From Nansenia antarctica (Eukaryota; Chordata; Actinopteri; Argentiniformes; Microstomatidae): a stretch of DNA of 64,000 nt. The notes below the pieces were generated by a model that was not told where the DNA came from, searched no databases, and worked only from the letters and a program-made list of their open reading frames with translations. Shown one piece after another: positions 19,406-29,391 of the stretch. How positions within the stretch are numbered: position 1 is the stretch's first letter; each line of letters opens with the position of its first letter. Location of the stretch: contig OZ022341.1 of NCBI GenBank assembly GCA_963989245.1, forward strand, positions 67,188,157 through 67,252,156, written 5' to 3'. The position numbers and the translations under genes were made by a program.

Positions 19406-22388
19406 TTTCAAGTAATACCGTACAAAAGGTGATGGCGACGACCAAGACGCCGCCTCACATATCTCCTCCACTCCCACGCCCCTGAGAATGGCCACTGATG
19501 TGGCCATGCCCCTGGTGGAATGAGCCCGAATGCCAGTCGGCACAGGCTGCCCCTTCGATAGCCTCGCAAATCCAATGGGACAGCCTCTGCTTCGAGAGTG
19601 GTGCCCCGGCTTTCTGTCCGCCGTAGCAGATCAGAAGCTGGGGAGAAGATCTCAGTCCTGCTGTGCGCTTCACATATTGTGCTAACGCGCGCACCGGACA
19701 TAGACAATGTAAACGCCTCTCCCTCTCTCCGTCGTGAGGAGGAGGAAAAAAGGCGCTCAGAGCACAGCTCTGAACCCTAAACCCACGATTAACCTTAGGG
19801 ATAAAAGCCGGGTTAGGGCGTAACACAGCTTTTGTTTCGTCATCAGATATGATCAAACAATCTGCCCGTGTCGAGAGAGCACATAAATCACTCACTCGCT
19901 TAGCCGTAGTCAAGGCGAGGAGTAGACTCGTCTTGAGAGACAATAAACGCAACGACACAGTGTCAATGGGTTCGAATGGGGGCACGCACAGCGCCTCTAG
20001 CACAATCGACAGGTCCCATTTTGGCATTAGAGTCCTATGAGGGCGTCTAAGCCTACACACTCCAGTCAAAAAACGCTTAACCAGCGAATGACTGAACAGT
20101 GTCGTTGTCGCAAAACCCTCATGACAAGCTGAGATGGCAGCCGCGTAAACTTTAATAGTTCCCGCCGCCAATCCCTTGTCAAACAGCGACTGTAAGAAGC
20201 ACAAGAACGTTTCGACCCGACAGCAGACTGGGTCAACGTCCTGTCCCTCACACCACTGTGTAAACACTCGCCAGCGCGCCGCATATCCCTTTGCAGTGGA
20301 TTGCGCGCGCGCACTCTGAATGGTCTGAATGACCGCGTCTGTGAGACCCCTGCGTTCTAACAAATCCCTCTCAGTAACCAGGCCATGAGGGGGCCCCCCA
20401 TCATAGGCGGCCCCCTCACCAAGCCTCTGGCTTGAGAGAGTGCATCTTGTCGATGAGGTATGGGCCATGGGCCCTCTACCAACATCTCCATCAGTTCCGG
20501 AAACCACGGGTCTCCGGGACGGTCCGGGGCTACAAGAATTAACTCTAGCCTCTCTGACCTCACTCGTGCCAACAGTGGGAGGATAGATGTCAGGGGTGGG
20601 AACGCGTATAACAGGACCCTCGGCCATGGGTGGTGTGCGAATGCATCGACTCCCAATGGCGGGTTGTCCTGTTCGCGCAGGGAGAACCAAAGGCGACACT
20701 GCGCATTCGTCCGGGACGCAAACAGATCCACTTCTGCTTGCCCGAACCGTGCCCAAATCAGAGACACAATGGAGGGTGCTAACCTCCAGTCGTCGTCCCT
20801 CGGGCCTCCCCGTGATAACAGATCTGCTCCTTCGTTGAGCAGACCTGGAATGTGGAGAGCTTTTAGCGAACTCAGGTGTGTGACAGCCCACAGCCATATA
20901 TCTGTCGCTAGGCGATGAAGTGACGCTGAGCGTACTCCCCCTTGACGATTGATGTATGCTACTGTTGTCGGATCTGACTAACACGTCCAGATCCTTTAAC
21001 ACCGGGGCAAAATGAAGTAGCGTTAACTTCACCGCCTCGAGTTCCAGCAGGTTGATGTGACGCGTCTCTAACGGTCCCCATCTTCCTGCCACCGAACCTG
21101 CCTGACACACAACTCCCCACCCAGTCAACGACGCGTCCGTGAAGACTGGGTAGTGGGATGCCGGTCTGCCCATGGCGACTCCGCGCGCGATGACGCGCGG
21201 GTCTCTCCAGTAGCTCAGGTCGGTCTTGACCGATCTCGGTATTACAATCAACTTGCGACGGTGTCTCACTGGATCCAGTCGCAGTCGTGCGAACCACCTC
21301 TGCAGTCTGCGCATGTGTAATAGGCCTAAGGGGACCACTACATGGGCTGCAGACATCAGTCCTAGTAAGGACATCATTGACAGAGCGGTGATTGTATTTG
21401 TCACTCGACACACCCGGAGAGCTGACGTCAGTGTCGCTCTCCGTGGTGCCGATAAACTGGCCCTCATCTTGGCAGTATCCAACTGAATGCCTAGATAGGA
21501 AAACTGTTGAGCCGGCCACGGAGCACTCTTTGTCCAGTTGACAGCTAACCCCAGCTGAGTGAGGTGCTGCACCAGTGAGGTTGCGTCCCGAATGGCTCGA
21601 TTTGGGCATTGGGCCAAGACCAGTAGGTCGTCGAGATATGCTAATATGCGTATCCCGTTTCGCCTCAGTGGTTCGAGTGCTGTCTGCACACATTTGGAGA
21701 AAGTTCGAGGAGCAAGCGCGTACCCGAAGGGCAGGCGCGTGTACTCGTAAACCTTCCCTTGGAAGGCAAAACGTAGAAATTTCCTGTGCCTCTCTGTGAT
21801 TGGCACATGAAAATACGCGTCCCTCAGGTCTATGCTGATTCCGTAGTCGCCCTTCTGTATACAAGACAGAAGGCGCCTCGTCGTCAACATACGAAAGGGG
21901 CGTTTCGCCACTCTCTCGTTGAGGACCCTTAAATCTAGTATGGGTCTCATGCCTCCGGATTTCTTTGGGACAAGGAAATACGGGGAGTACCACCCCATGT
22001 CCCACTGGTCCCTCGGAACCATTGTCACTGCGCCCTTTGTTAGGAGATTCGTAATCTCCTCCTGGAGCGCACGTGTTTTTATCGGGCAGGACAAAACAGT
22101 CTCTCTCACGCCCCTGAAGGGCGGAGGAGGCTGAATGAACTGTAGTGCATATCCCCTCCTCAATGTCCTGTCCAGCCAGCCCGACAGAATACCTGCCCCT
22201 TCTAGCCATTCTGTATAACGCAACGACAGCGGCTGGGCCGTCTGTTGTGGTGCAGTCGACAGAAAAAGCTTGAATTTCTGTATGACCCCAGCCGCCGCTG
22301 CACACCGAGGAGGTGGCACAGCCCAAGGTGGGGTCATTTCGAAAGGGATGGGCTGACGTCTGTAAAGAGTGTTTGCTATGTGTAACAA
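19352..22388 (-). pseudogene. DIRS RT-RNase H and tyrosine recombinase (frameshifted, unit 1)
   Basis: A 977-codon open frame starts at 22388. Its first half is RT (FLVPKKSGGMRPILDLR, catalytic YLDDLLVLA) followed by RNase H (FTDASLTGWGVV). Near 20960 the true frame shifts and the rest of the RNase H/linker region is read in another frame (20357-20767, with FGQAEVDLFASRTNAQCRLW). The original frame resumes near 20400 with the recombinase N-terminal domain and its first catalytic Arg (AKRVSDLCALS). A last shift near 19520 puts the HSTRGMA (His-X2-Arg) box and the YY nucleophile region in frame 19352-19543. The protein would copy the RNA and integrate the circular product by site-specific recombination. 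At least three frame changes make this copy inactive. Confidence 0.88.
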
Positions 22389-22725
22389 TGCCCTTTATTG
22401 ACGCAGGTTTATTATGCCTGATAATCAAAGAACCGGCCGCACGCTCATGAGCTGGGCCAGATCCTGATAGACATGGAGGGGTTATTGATGTAAATAACGG
22501 TCCCTCTATACGGCTACAGACAGGGGTGTTTAACCCCGTTTGTGTCGTGATAGGGGTAAGTCTGTTAGGCAGAGAGCTGGCCACACGCTGGTACGCTGGG
22601 CCAGTCTCCGCTTTGTTTCTAACCGGTAGCGATTGGACCACGCTCCGACAAGGCAGGCGGGTCTCCGCTCCGGTAGATAACATGGGAAAATCACCTTTAC
22701 TGAAAAAGTAAGGTGGGAATTTTCC

Positions 22726-23563
22726 TTATTTTACCTCTTTATGAGGTAGCAGCCATGAAGAGGAAACCGGTGGTGGGGTCATTACCGACCCCTCCTCCAG
22801 TGAAACCGGGCCACGCTGCCGTGGGGGGCCGTAGCGGGCCCTCCCAGTGGTCAGCGGCGGGGGCTGGGGATGCCGAGTGGGGCATGGCTCCGTCTGTAGA
22901 GGTGGAGCCAGTGCCGCATCACACCGAAACCTCCGTTTCGCAGCCGTTGACGGTCTAGTCGTCACCACAGCGGAAGAAGAAGAGGTGGAGGGTCGCTGGA
23001 GGGGGAGGTGGCTGGCAAGGTGCCTCTTAGCCTCCTCCATCGCGGCCAGGCGCACCGTCAAGGTGTCCATGGCGGGACCGAATAGCCCTTGTCTCTCTAT
23101 TGGAGCATTCAGTAGGGCCATCCGGTCCGCCCCGGTCATGGTGGTGAGAGACAGCCACATCTGTCGCTGCTGCACCACCGCGTTTGCCATCAGGCGACCC
23201 CCACAAACCGGCGAGGGCGGGGAGCACGTGCTCTACCTGCCGCTCGCTCTCATCAGAGCTTTCTGATTCTGACACCGGCACCGACCACTCAGCTGGGTGA
23301 GGGCGGCGTGATGTCAGGGCCGGCTGAGCGGGCGGGACCATCCCTACTTGGGGAGGTGCCTGCCCAGAACGCCGTTCTTGCTTGTCCTCCGCTGCTAGAA
23401 AATCGCAGCGGCAGGTGTCCCGGAGGAACTTCTTCGTGGTCGGCGGCGGACGATCCATCGCTGAAGGGAAAAGTCTCCTCCGCTGAAAAGTGTCCTCCGC
23501 TGCTTGGAAGTCGCAGCGGCAGGCGTCCCGGAGGAACTTCTCCATAGGCGGCGGACGATCCAT
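22726..23563 (-). pseudogene. DIRS gag-like ORF (frameshifted, unit 1)
   Basis: Two overlapping minus-strand frames (23027-23563 and 22726-23190) together resemble the DIRS gag: a variable N-terminus, an acidic Ser/Glu stretch, then a helical segment with VVQQRQMWLSLTTMTGADR and a Pro-rich end. The N-terminus carries a short tandem duplication (two MDRPPP...FLRD...CRCDF units). The frame must change between them, so the protein is broken. Confidence 0.65.
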
Positions 23564-23989
23564 CTTGAAGGGAAAAGTCTGGCGGGTCCTCCAGTCTTAG
23601 TAGTCGTCCTTCTCAGTCTTCAGATATAAACCTGTGCTGAACTTTTTGGGAGGATGATGGTACGATACGATAGTTCTTGTTCATGATTGGACAGCTCAGG
23701 GCTTGTGCCCTTTTCTATCCATCGTTTCGCTTGGATGTGGAGGTGTAGATGGAGGGGAGGAGCGGTAGCTGAGCCAATGGTAGATGGAGGGGAGGAGCGG
23801 TAGAGGAGCCAATGGCTTCCATAGGAGTTTTTTTTTTTTTTTCTCTTGATAGAAGATAGAAGAAGACAACAGGAAAAAGGCCAACATTGCTCAATAGTGC
23901 TTATGGGTGGATGCATGGAGGTTATTATCTAGTAAATGAAATAAAAATATAAAATCATAGAATCATATTGTCAGTCAGGATGTTGATGG

Positions 23990-26718
23990 TTATGGTGGAT
24001 TGTTTTGCAGGATTATGGAGAGAGGTGTTCCGGTGGTCCATTGTGCTTCTTGAATTAACTGCGTCAGTGATGGATTGTTGATTGCTCGTTGGATATATTT
24101 CTGAGTGAGAATGGTGTTTCTTTGTTTGATGGTTTGGAGTCCGGACATGCTGTGGATGTATTGAGTGCTGATGTACATCGGGAGTCTGTATGCCATTTTT
24201 ATTGCCTTGTTTTGGATGGTTTGGAGTCTGTTGAACTGGTGTTGTGAAGCTGTGGTCCAGGCTGGTGCTGCATATTCGAATAGTGATCTGATGTATGATT
24301 GGTAAACTTTGAGGATGATTTCTGGTGATGCTCCGTGTTTGTGTCCGCTGAGTGCTTTGAGGTGGTTGAGTCTTTGATTTCCTTGTTTTTCCAGGTTATT
24401 GATGTGAGTGGTCCATGACATGTTTCTTTGAAAAGTGACTCCTAAGAACTTTGCCTCTTTGGCCAGGGTGATGGGGGTGTTATAGAGGGTGAGGTGGACG
24501 ACAGGTTTGAGATGGGGGTTTTTGGTGAATAATATGAGCTGTGTTTTGGTGGGGTTGAGTTTGATTCTCCAGGTGTTGGACCAGGTTTCTATTGTAGTGA
24601 TGCATGATTGGAGTTTTTTGGCAGCAAGTGGAATGGATTTTGAATGAGTCCTGTAGCAGAGGTCGTCGGCAAATTGTGAAACATGTCCAATGGTGGGTGG
24701 GGGGTAGTAGATGTCTGAGATGTAGACGAGGAAAAGGAGGGGACTGAGGACTGCACCTTGTGGAACACCGGCTTCAGGAGTGAAAGGGGTGGAGAGGGAC
24801 GTGTTGACTTTGACCTTGATTGGACGATTATGAAGAAAGTTGATATTATGTTGTAGATGGGAAGTGGTAGTTTGAATTTATTGTCTTGGAGTTTGAAGAG
24901 TAGTCCGTTGTGCCACATTTTGTCAAATGCCTTTTCTACATCGAAAAATATTGCCATGGTGAATTCTTTTTTGGTGAAACTGCGGGTGATTGCTTCTGAC
25001 AGCCGAAGGATATTGTCAGTGGTGGATCTGTTTTTGCGGAAGCCAGCTTGGTGAATGCCCAGGAGTCCCGTGTGCTCTATGTGCAATGTGAGGCGTGCAG
25101 TGATGGTGCGTTCAAACAGTTTCCCGATGTGACTGAGGAGGCTGATGGGTCTGTAGTTGGTGGGGTTTTTGGGGTCTTTACCTGGTTTGTGGATCATTAT
25201 GACTGTGGCTGTTTTCCAGGGTAAGGGGAAGTGCCCGGTGGTGAGACAGGTAGTGAAGAGGAGGGAGAGCAGGTTCAGGTAAATATCAGGTGCTTGTTTG
25301 ATCAAGATGGTGTCAATATTGTCTTCTCCTGGTGCTTTATTTTTTAATTTTTTGAGGAGGGCTTTGATTTCGTGGGGGGTTATTGGTTGTGACAGTGGGT
25401 GGTCAGCTGCTGGGATGAGAGGTGGAGAGGAATTGGTTGTGGCCTTGTCAACAGTTTCTTTCCAGTCCTGGTTGAAGTGTGGAGCTGAGGGACATGTGTG
25501 GATATTTTGAAGGTGGTTTCTGAATATATTTGCTTTTTCTTGATTGCTGTCGATGATTTGGTCTTGATGTGTTAGAGTTGGTATATTGTTTTGGCTTTGT
25601 GAGCCATTCATGTTTTTTATTTTTTGCCAGAAACTACGTGGGTTGGTTTTGTAATCATTGTCCAGTTTTTTGTAGAATGACTTCCATTTTTCCTGTTTGC
25701 GTAGCGTGAGCTGCTGTCTGATTTGGTTCTGGAGCCTGTTTATTTCTGCTTTGGTGTCAGGTGATCTGTGTTTGAAGTAGTGTCTGCGTAGTTTTCTTTT
25801 CTTTTTGATCAGATGTAGGATGTGGGCTGGGAGCTGCTGCAGTGGTTTGGAGGTAGTGTGTAACGGGATGCATGTGTTGCGTGCCTGGGTGAGGATTGAT
25901 CCAATGTGTGTGGCCAGCTGGTCCAGTGAGTGGTGGTCGTGTGGGATCTGAGTGATTTGTGTGGTTTGTTCGGTGATGTATTTCCTGTAGTTTTCCCAGT
26001 TGGCTTTTTTGTAGTTGAACCGCGGTTGTTGTGGTATGTGTTGGAGTTTGAGGGAGAAAGTGGTTAGGATGGGGAGGTGGTCGCTGCCAATGTCGTGGCT
26101 AACAGTGAAGTTTTGGAGAGTGGCTGAGAGGTCTGGTGATGAGAGAGCCAGGTCCAGTATGTCCGTGGCGGAGTTGGCAGAGTGGATGAATGTGGGTTCG
26201 TCATTGTTGAGGATGGTGAGGTTGGTGGTGTCCAGTATGTCTTTCAGTGCTGTTCCAGATTTATTTGTGGTATTGCAGTTAAAATCCTTGTGCTTGGCAT
26301 TAAAATCTCCCAGTATGAGTACATTTCTGTTGTTATTGGTGATGGTGTGGATAAGTTTTTCAGAGGGTTGTGATCCAGGAGGGCAGTAAATGGAGGTGAT
26401 GAGAAGAGTAGTGGATGGATTTAAAAACAGTGTGGCTGCCATGTATTCGTTATTAGAGAGTTCTTCTTGTGTGAGGTTAAAAAGGGTTTCCTTGTATTCT
26501 GTACCCTGTTTGATTAATAGTGCCACCCCGCCCCCATGGCCTGCTGGCCGTTCCTTCCTTAGAATATTAAAGCCGTCCATTTTGAAAGGTGTGTCTTTAC
26601 TGAAGAGGGTTTCATTGATGGAGGCTACTGTGACCTGTTCCTCTGCTAGAATAACTTTCAATTCGCTTTTGTTTTTCCTTATTCCCCTGATATTAATGTG
26701 TAAAAAGGTGGTAGCCAT
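23990..26718 (-). pseudogene. LINE ORF2: endonuclease-RT (frameshifted, unit 1)
   Basis: A 709-codon frame from 26718 begins with an apurinic-type endonuclease (GDFNAKH near codon 140, SDHLPI near codon 215). The RT follows (NYRPISLLSHIGKLFERT, DVEKAFDKMW). Near 24840 the frame is lost before the catalytic box: FADD (24662-24673) and the C-terminal part, open from 24421 to 23990, lie in another frame. I see no RNase H domain. One shift is enough to inactivate it; otherwise the coding sequence is well preserved, suggesting a fairly young insertion. Confidence 0.9.
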
Positions 26719-26820
26719 AAAGTAAGGTTCAAAAACTTAAATAAAATAAGTTTAATGAGCAGGTTAAAAGACAGGACTGTTTAAAAAGCTGGTGTTCTTT
26801 CTAACGCTTTCCAGGATTTT

Positions 26821-27105
26821 TTAAATTGAGTTCTCATCCTTGCACAACAGTCTGAGGTCATCCTGTAGCTTGGCGAGGTTTGTGCTGGGGTCTTGGGGGG
26901 TCGGTGGTATGGTTTGGGGATTTAGTGGATTAGCGGTAGTGGGGGGGAACTGGAAATTTGAGTGATTTTGTGGCCGGGAACTTCTTGGTGCAGTGGTGGT
27001 GAGGGCTAGGTAGGTGGGGCAGGTCTTGGAGATGGAGGGGTGCTTGCCACCACAGTTTGCACATTTGGAGTCTGATTTGTCCTTAGTGCATTGTTTGTGG
27101 CAAGG
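26821..27105 (-). pseudogene. LINE ORF1 C-terminus joined to a DIRS ITR
   Basis: The LINE part encodes a Cys/His cluster (CHKQC, then CANCGGKH...C) of the gag-like ORF1 zinc knuckle and a Pro/Thr-rich tail ending 100 bp before ORF2. The normal ORF1 N-terminus is missing. The open frame continues upstream into the DIRS ITR to an ATG at 27172-27174, giving a 117-codon chimera (see findings). Confidence 0.75.
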
Positions 27106-27248
27106 ATGATGGAGCGAAGTACGCCCCTTTATATAGCACCCCAGGCGGGCGCAGGCATTGAAAAATTCAGTCATTGGCTACTTTTAGGTAGCGGGTAAAC
27201 CAATAGGAGCAGAGCTCCCCTATGGGGCGGAGCTCCACGATATAGAAC
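27106..27248 (-). repeat. DIRS 5' inverted terminal repeat (unit 1)
   Basis: Inverted partner of 18331-18494. On the minus strand it carries TATATAAAGGGGCG, likely the DIRS promoter, just before the LINE junction. Confidence 0.9.
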
Positions 27249-27591
27249 ACCAAGTCCCCCAAACTCCCAACCAGCCTAGCGATTACTACCAGGAATTGTC
27301 CTTTTGGGATGGTACGACAAGGGCATGCATTATTATTATCACTAGATGCGCAATATAAAACAAAAGGGGCTGCACTGTGTTGTGTGCGTAATAATCCAAG
27401 TAACCATTTTCTTTCTAGAGTGCACGTGGGATGGTCATTTCTAGTCGTGGAATGCCAAGACTACGCATTTACTTGCGTTGACATTGATTTGGCAACGAAT
27501 GTTTTTTTCATGACAGCTAAACCCGTTGAATGTACAGGCCTGACAAAATGTGTTATAATAATGGAATCAACTCTCTTGTGTGGAGATGGGT
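27249..27591. other. Intergenic; no supported gene
   Basis: A 107-codon plus-strand open frame (27309-27632) runs over the histone stem-loop and has no recognisable domain. Nothing else is seen. Confidence 0.45.
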
Positions 27592-27607
27592 GGCTCTTAA
27601 AAGAGCC
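27592..27607 (-). promoter_or_regulatory. Histone 3' stem-loop (H4 fragment, unit 1)
   Basis: GGCTCTTTTAAGAGCC on the minus strand, about 38 bp downstream of the H4 stop codon. Perfect hairpin. Confidence 0.93.
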
Positions 27608-27645
27608 GTTGTTATTTATAGGGGGTGGTTGAGTTTACGAATAGT

Positions 27646-27723
27646 TTAGCCGCCGAAGCCGTACAGAGTACGTCCCTGGCGTTTCAGAGCGTATACAACA
27701 TCCATGGCGGTGACGGTCTTCCT
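27646..27723 (-). pseudogene. Histone H4 3' fragment (unit 1)
   Basis: The minus strand encodes the last 25 or so residues of H4 (KTVTAMDVVYALKRQGRTLY then GFGG and TAA). It matches H4 exactly up to the Arg-Lys-Thr segment and then stops matching upstream. All of the N-terminal tail and most of the histone fold are missing, so it is a truncated relic, but the retained codons are undamaged. Confidence 0.92.
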
Positions 27724-27811
27724 CCTGTCAAGCCCGTTCACTCATGAGTCAAATGCCGGTTTTAACAGGGAATTCGCTCCGCGCTGTGTCCACGGTGATA
27801 GGAGTGGAGGG

Positions 27812-27936
27812 TCGACTCCATTCAAAAACTTTTGGATTCCCTGGTTTCTCCTCTTTCCGGACACGTTTGAATTGTTATCCTAACCCCCGGTAACCCGAAG
27901 TTATTAACCTGCAAACGGCACCGTGTTTGTCTGCCA
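27812..27936. repeat. Dispersed repeat related to 2697-2832 (unit 1)
   Basis: Shares ordered blocks with 2697-2832 (see that entry) but at lower identity than the tandem copies. It lies just upstream of the H4 fragment in the H4 direction. Confidence 0.6.
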
Positions 27937-28159
27937 TTTTCACTGCTGTTGCTGTGTACACCCGGAAGCTTTTTGCCAGGCTGCGTGTGACGCGAAACTC
28001 CGCCTACTATCGTCTACTCCTCCTACTAGTCCGGGTCTGTGTGTATAATGGAAACCAGAACAGATCAAAAGTGACCCGACCTGACCCCGAAGTGATGCGA
28101 ACTGCACTAAAGCGGGACCCAGATGGAAAAGTACCACTAGTGAGCAACAAACAAGTGAG

Positions 28160-28440
28160 GAACAAAAAAGGCGCGCAAAACCTCCGGCGCGTTCAAGGAC
28201 TGGAGTCTTTGAAAATTGTAACATCGAGTAATTGATACATATGCCTTATACATGCTTGTTATGTTATGTATACTTTCTGCCTGTTTTAACCTGCTGTGGC
28301 TTTCACTCTTGTATTATGTTTTATTTGTGTTTTCTTCCTTGTTATGTAAAGCAATTTGTGACCCTTGGTCTGGGAAAGGTACTGTATAAATACATTGTAC
28401 TTACTTGTTACAATACACACAGTCAGTACAGCATATAAGT
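28160..28440 (+). repeat. LINE/SINE-like 3' end (unit 1)
   Basis: Contains TTGTTATGTAAAGCAATTTGTGACC followed by GGTACTGTATAAATACATTG and TTACTTGTTAC, a common fish non-LTR tail. Its left part (CAAAAAAGGCGCGCAAAAC through GCTTTCTGCCTGTTTT) recurs at 31040-31165, and a shorter part at 28967-29000, so it is one family inserted several times. Confidence 0.6.
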
Positions 28441-28502
28441 TCAACTGATTTGTAGCACGCAAGTTCAACTCACTATGGAATTGCTTTTATTGATAGGGTG
28501 GG

Positions 28503-28518
28503 GGCCCTTAAAAGAGCC
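28503..28518 (-). promoter_or_regulatory. Histone-type 3' stem-loop (H2B fragment, unit 1)
   Basis: Minus strand GGCTCTTTTAAGGGCC; the stem keeps six pairs with one G-U wobble. It lies 30 bp past the stop of the H2B fragment. Confidence 0.8.
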
Positions 28519-28548
28519 TTTTGGGGTAAGTAATAGACGAAAATCGAT

Positions 28549-28692
28549 TTACTTGGAGCTGGTGTACTTGGTCACAGCCTTGGTGCCCTCGGACACGGCG
28601 TGTTTGGCCAGCTCACCGGGGAGCAGCAGACGCACGGCGGTCTGGATCTCCCTGGAGGTGATGGTACGACGCTTGTTGTAGTGGGCCAGGCG
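28549..28692 (-). pseudogene. Histone H2B 3' fragment (unit 1)
   Basis: The minus strand encodes the last 47 or so residues of H2B, from LAHYNKR to AVTKYTSSK and TAA. It has Arg where the intact gene at 14576 has Ser after NKR, so it derives from a different H2B gene. Homology ends abruptly at 28692, where unrelated sequence begins. Confidence 0.94.
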
Positions 28693-29391
28693 TATAATAT
28701 AGGCGACTCCTGACACTAGATTCTATTGGTCGAGTCTGGTTCTGAACAACATTTGAAAAAACACTCGTTGTCCAGTTAGCCAGGTTGTCTAAGAATCACC
28801 TATCCATCAGTCATCATAAGAAAAATACATCTATGCTAGGACCAGGCAGTCACAATGCTAGAAAAAGGAAGAATTACATGTTTTCATTATTAACTTATTT
28901 ACTGTGGAGAAACCTATACTGGGAGGTAGTGGGGATTAAGAGGTCTTTGGGAGGGATATCACTTAAGGACTGGAGTCATTGAAGATTGTAACATCGAGTT
29001 ATTAAACACCAGTAATATATAATATATACTATACCATACTATAACGTCGACTTCATTGTAGCACGTCAGCTCAAAACACTATGGAATTGCTCTTTTATTG
29101 ACTTGTCACACTGACTTGGCCAGTTAATGACATAATGGGGGTGATATGAAGGCATATCGATAGATAAGTGGACATGTCTTGGCGGTAGTGGTAGGCTAAT
29201 TTATTGATTGTACGAGATTATCCACATGTGAACGCCTTTTAAACCATTATTATATTCATGATCTATGTTTAAATCCACCTGTCCCGAGAAATTGGCCATG
29301 CGTATGTACCCCAATTATACAAGGACCCCAATTGAAATAAGCCAGTGGCTTTCTTGGGTTTTTATCCTTTTAGTTGACCTTGTATGTAATA
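28693..29391. other. Intergenic; no supported gene
   Basis: Includes a 30-bp segment (28761-28790) matching, in reverse, the H1 upstream region at 41656-41684 (28 of 30), and a short copy of the GGACTGGAGTC repeat near 28970. No coding signal. Confidence 0.45.

Larger units (their letters stand above)
23828..27105 (-). mobile_element. Nested LINE, Jockey/I group, 5'-truncated (unit 1)
   Basis: Minus-strand non-LTR element ending in a 15-A tract (23828-23842 as T). It has ORF1 with a CCHC-like region and ORF2 with endonuclease and RT. Its 5' end meets the DIRS 5' ITR at about 27105. I could not identify a convincing target duplication. Both DIRS copies carry it at the same site, so it predates the 24-kb duplication. 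Confidence 0.9.
18331..27248 (-). mobile_element. DIRS1-like YR retrotransposon with nested LINE (unit 1)
   Basis: All DIRS1 hallmarks are visible on the minus strand: gag-like ORF, RT-RNase H, a tyrosine recombinase in place of a DDE integrase, split inverted terminal repeats (18331-18494 and 27106-27248), and an internal complementary region next to the 3' ITR. The element is flanked by AAC on its left and itself ends in AAC on its right; no longer target duplication is seen, as expected for recombinase-mediated insertion. A LINE (23828-27105) is inserted in its 5' part. Several frameshifts make it non-autonomous. Confidence 0.93.

Noticed and set aside
27309..27632. 107-codon open frame left of the H4 fragment
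   Set aside because: It runs through the histone hairpin, has no domain and is identical in both young units, so conservation says nothing.
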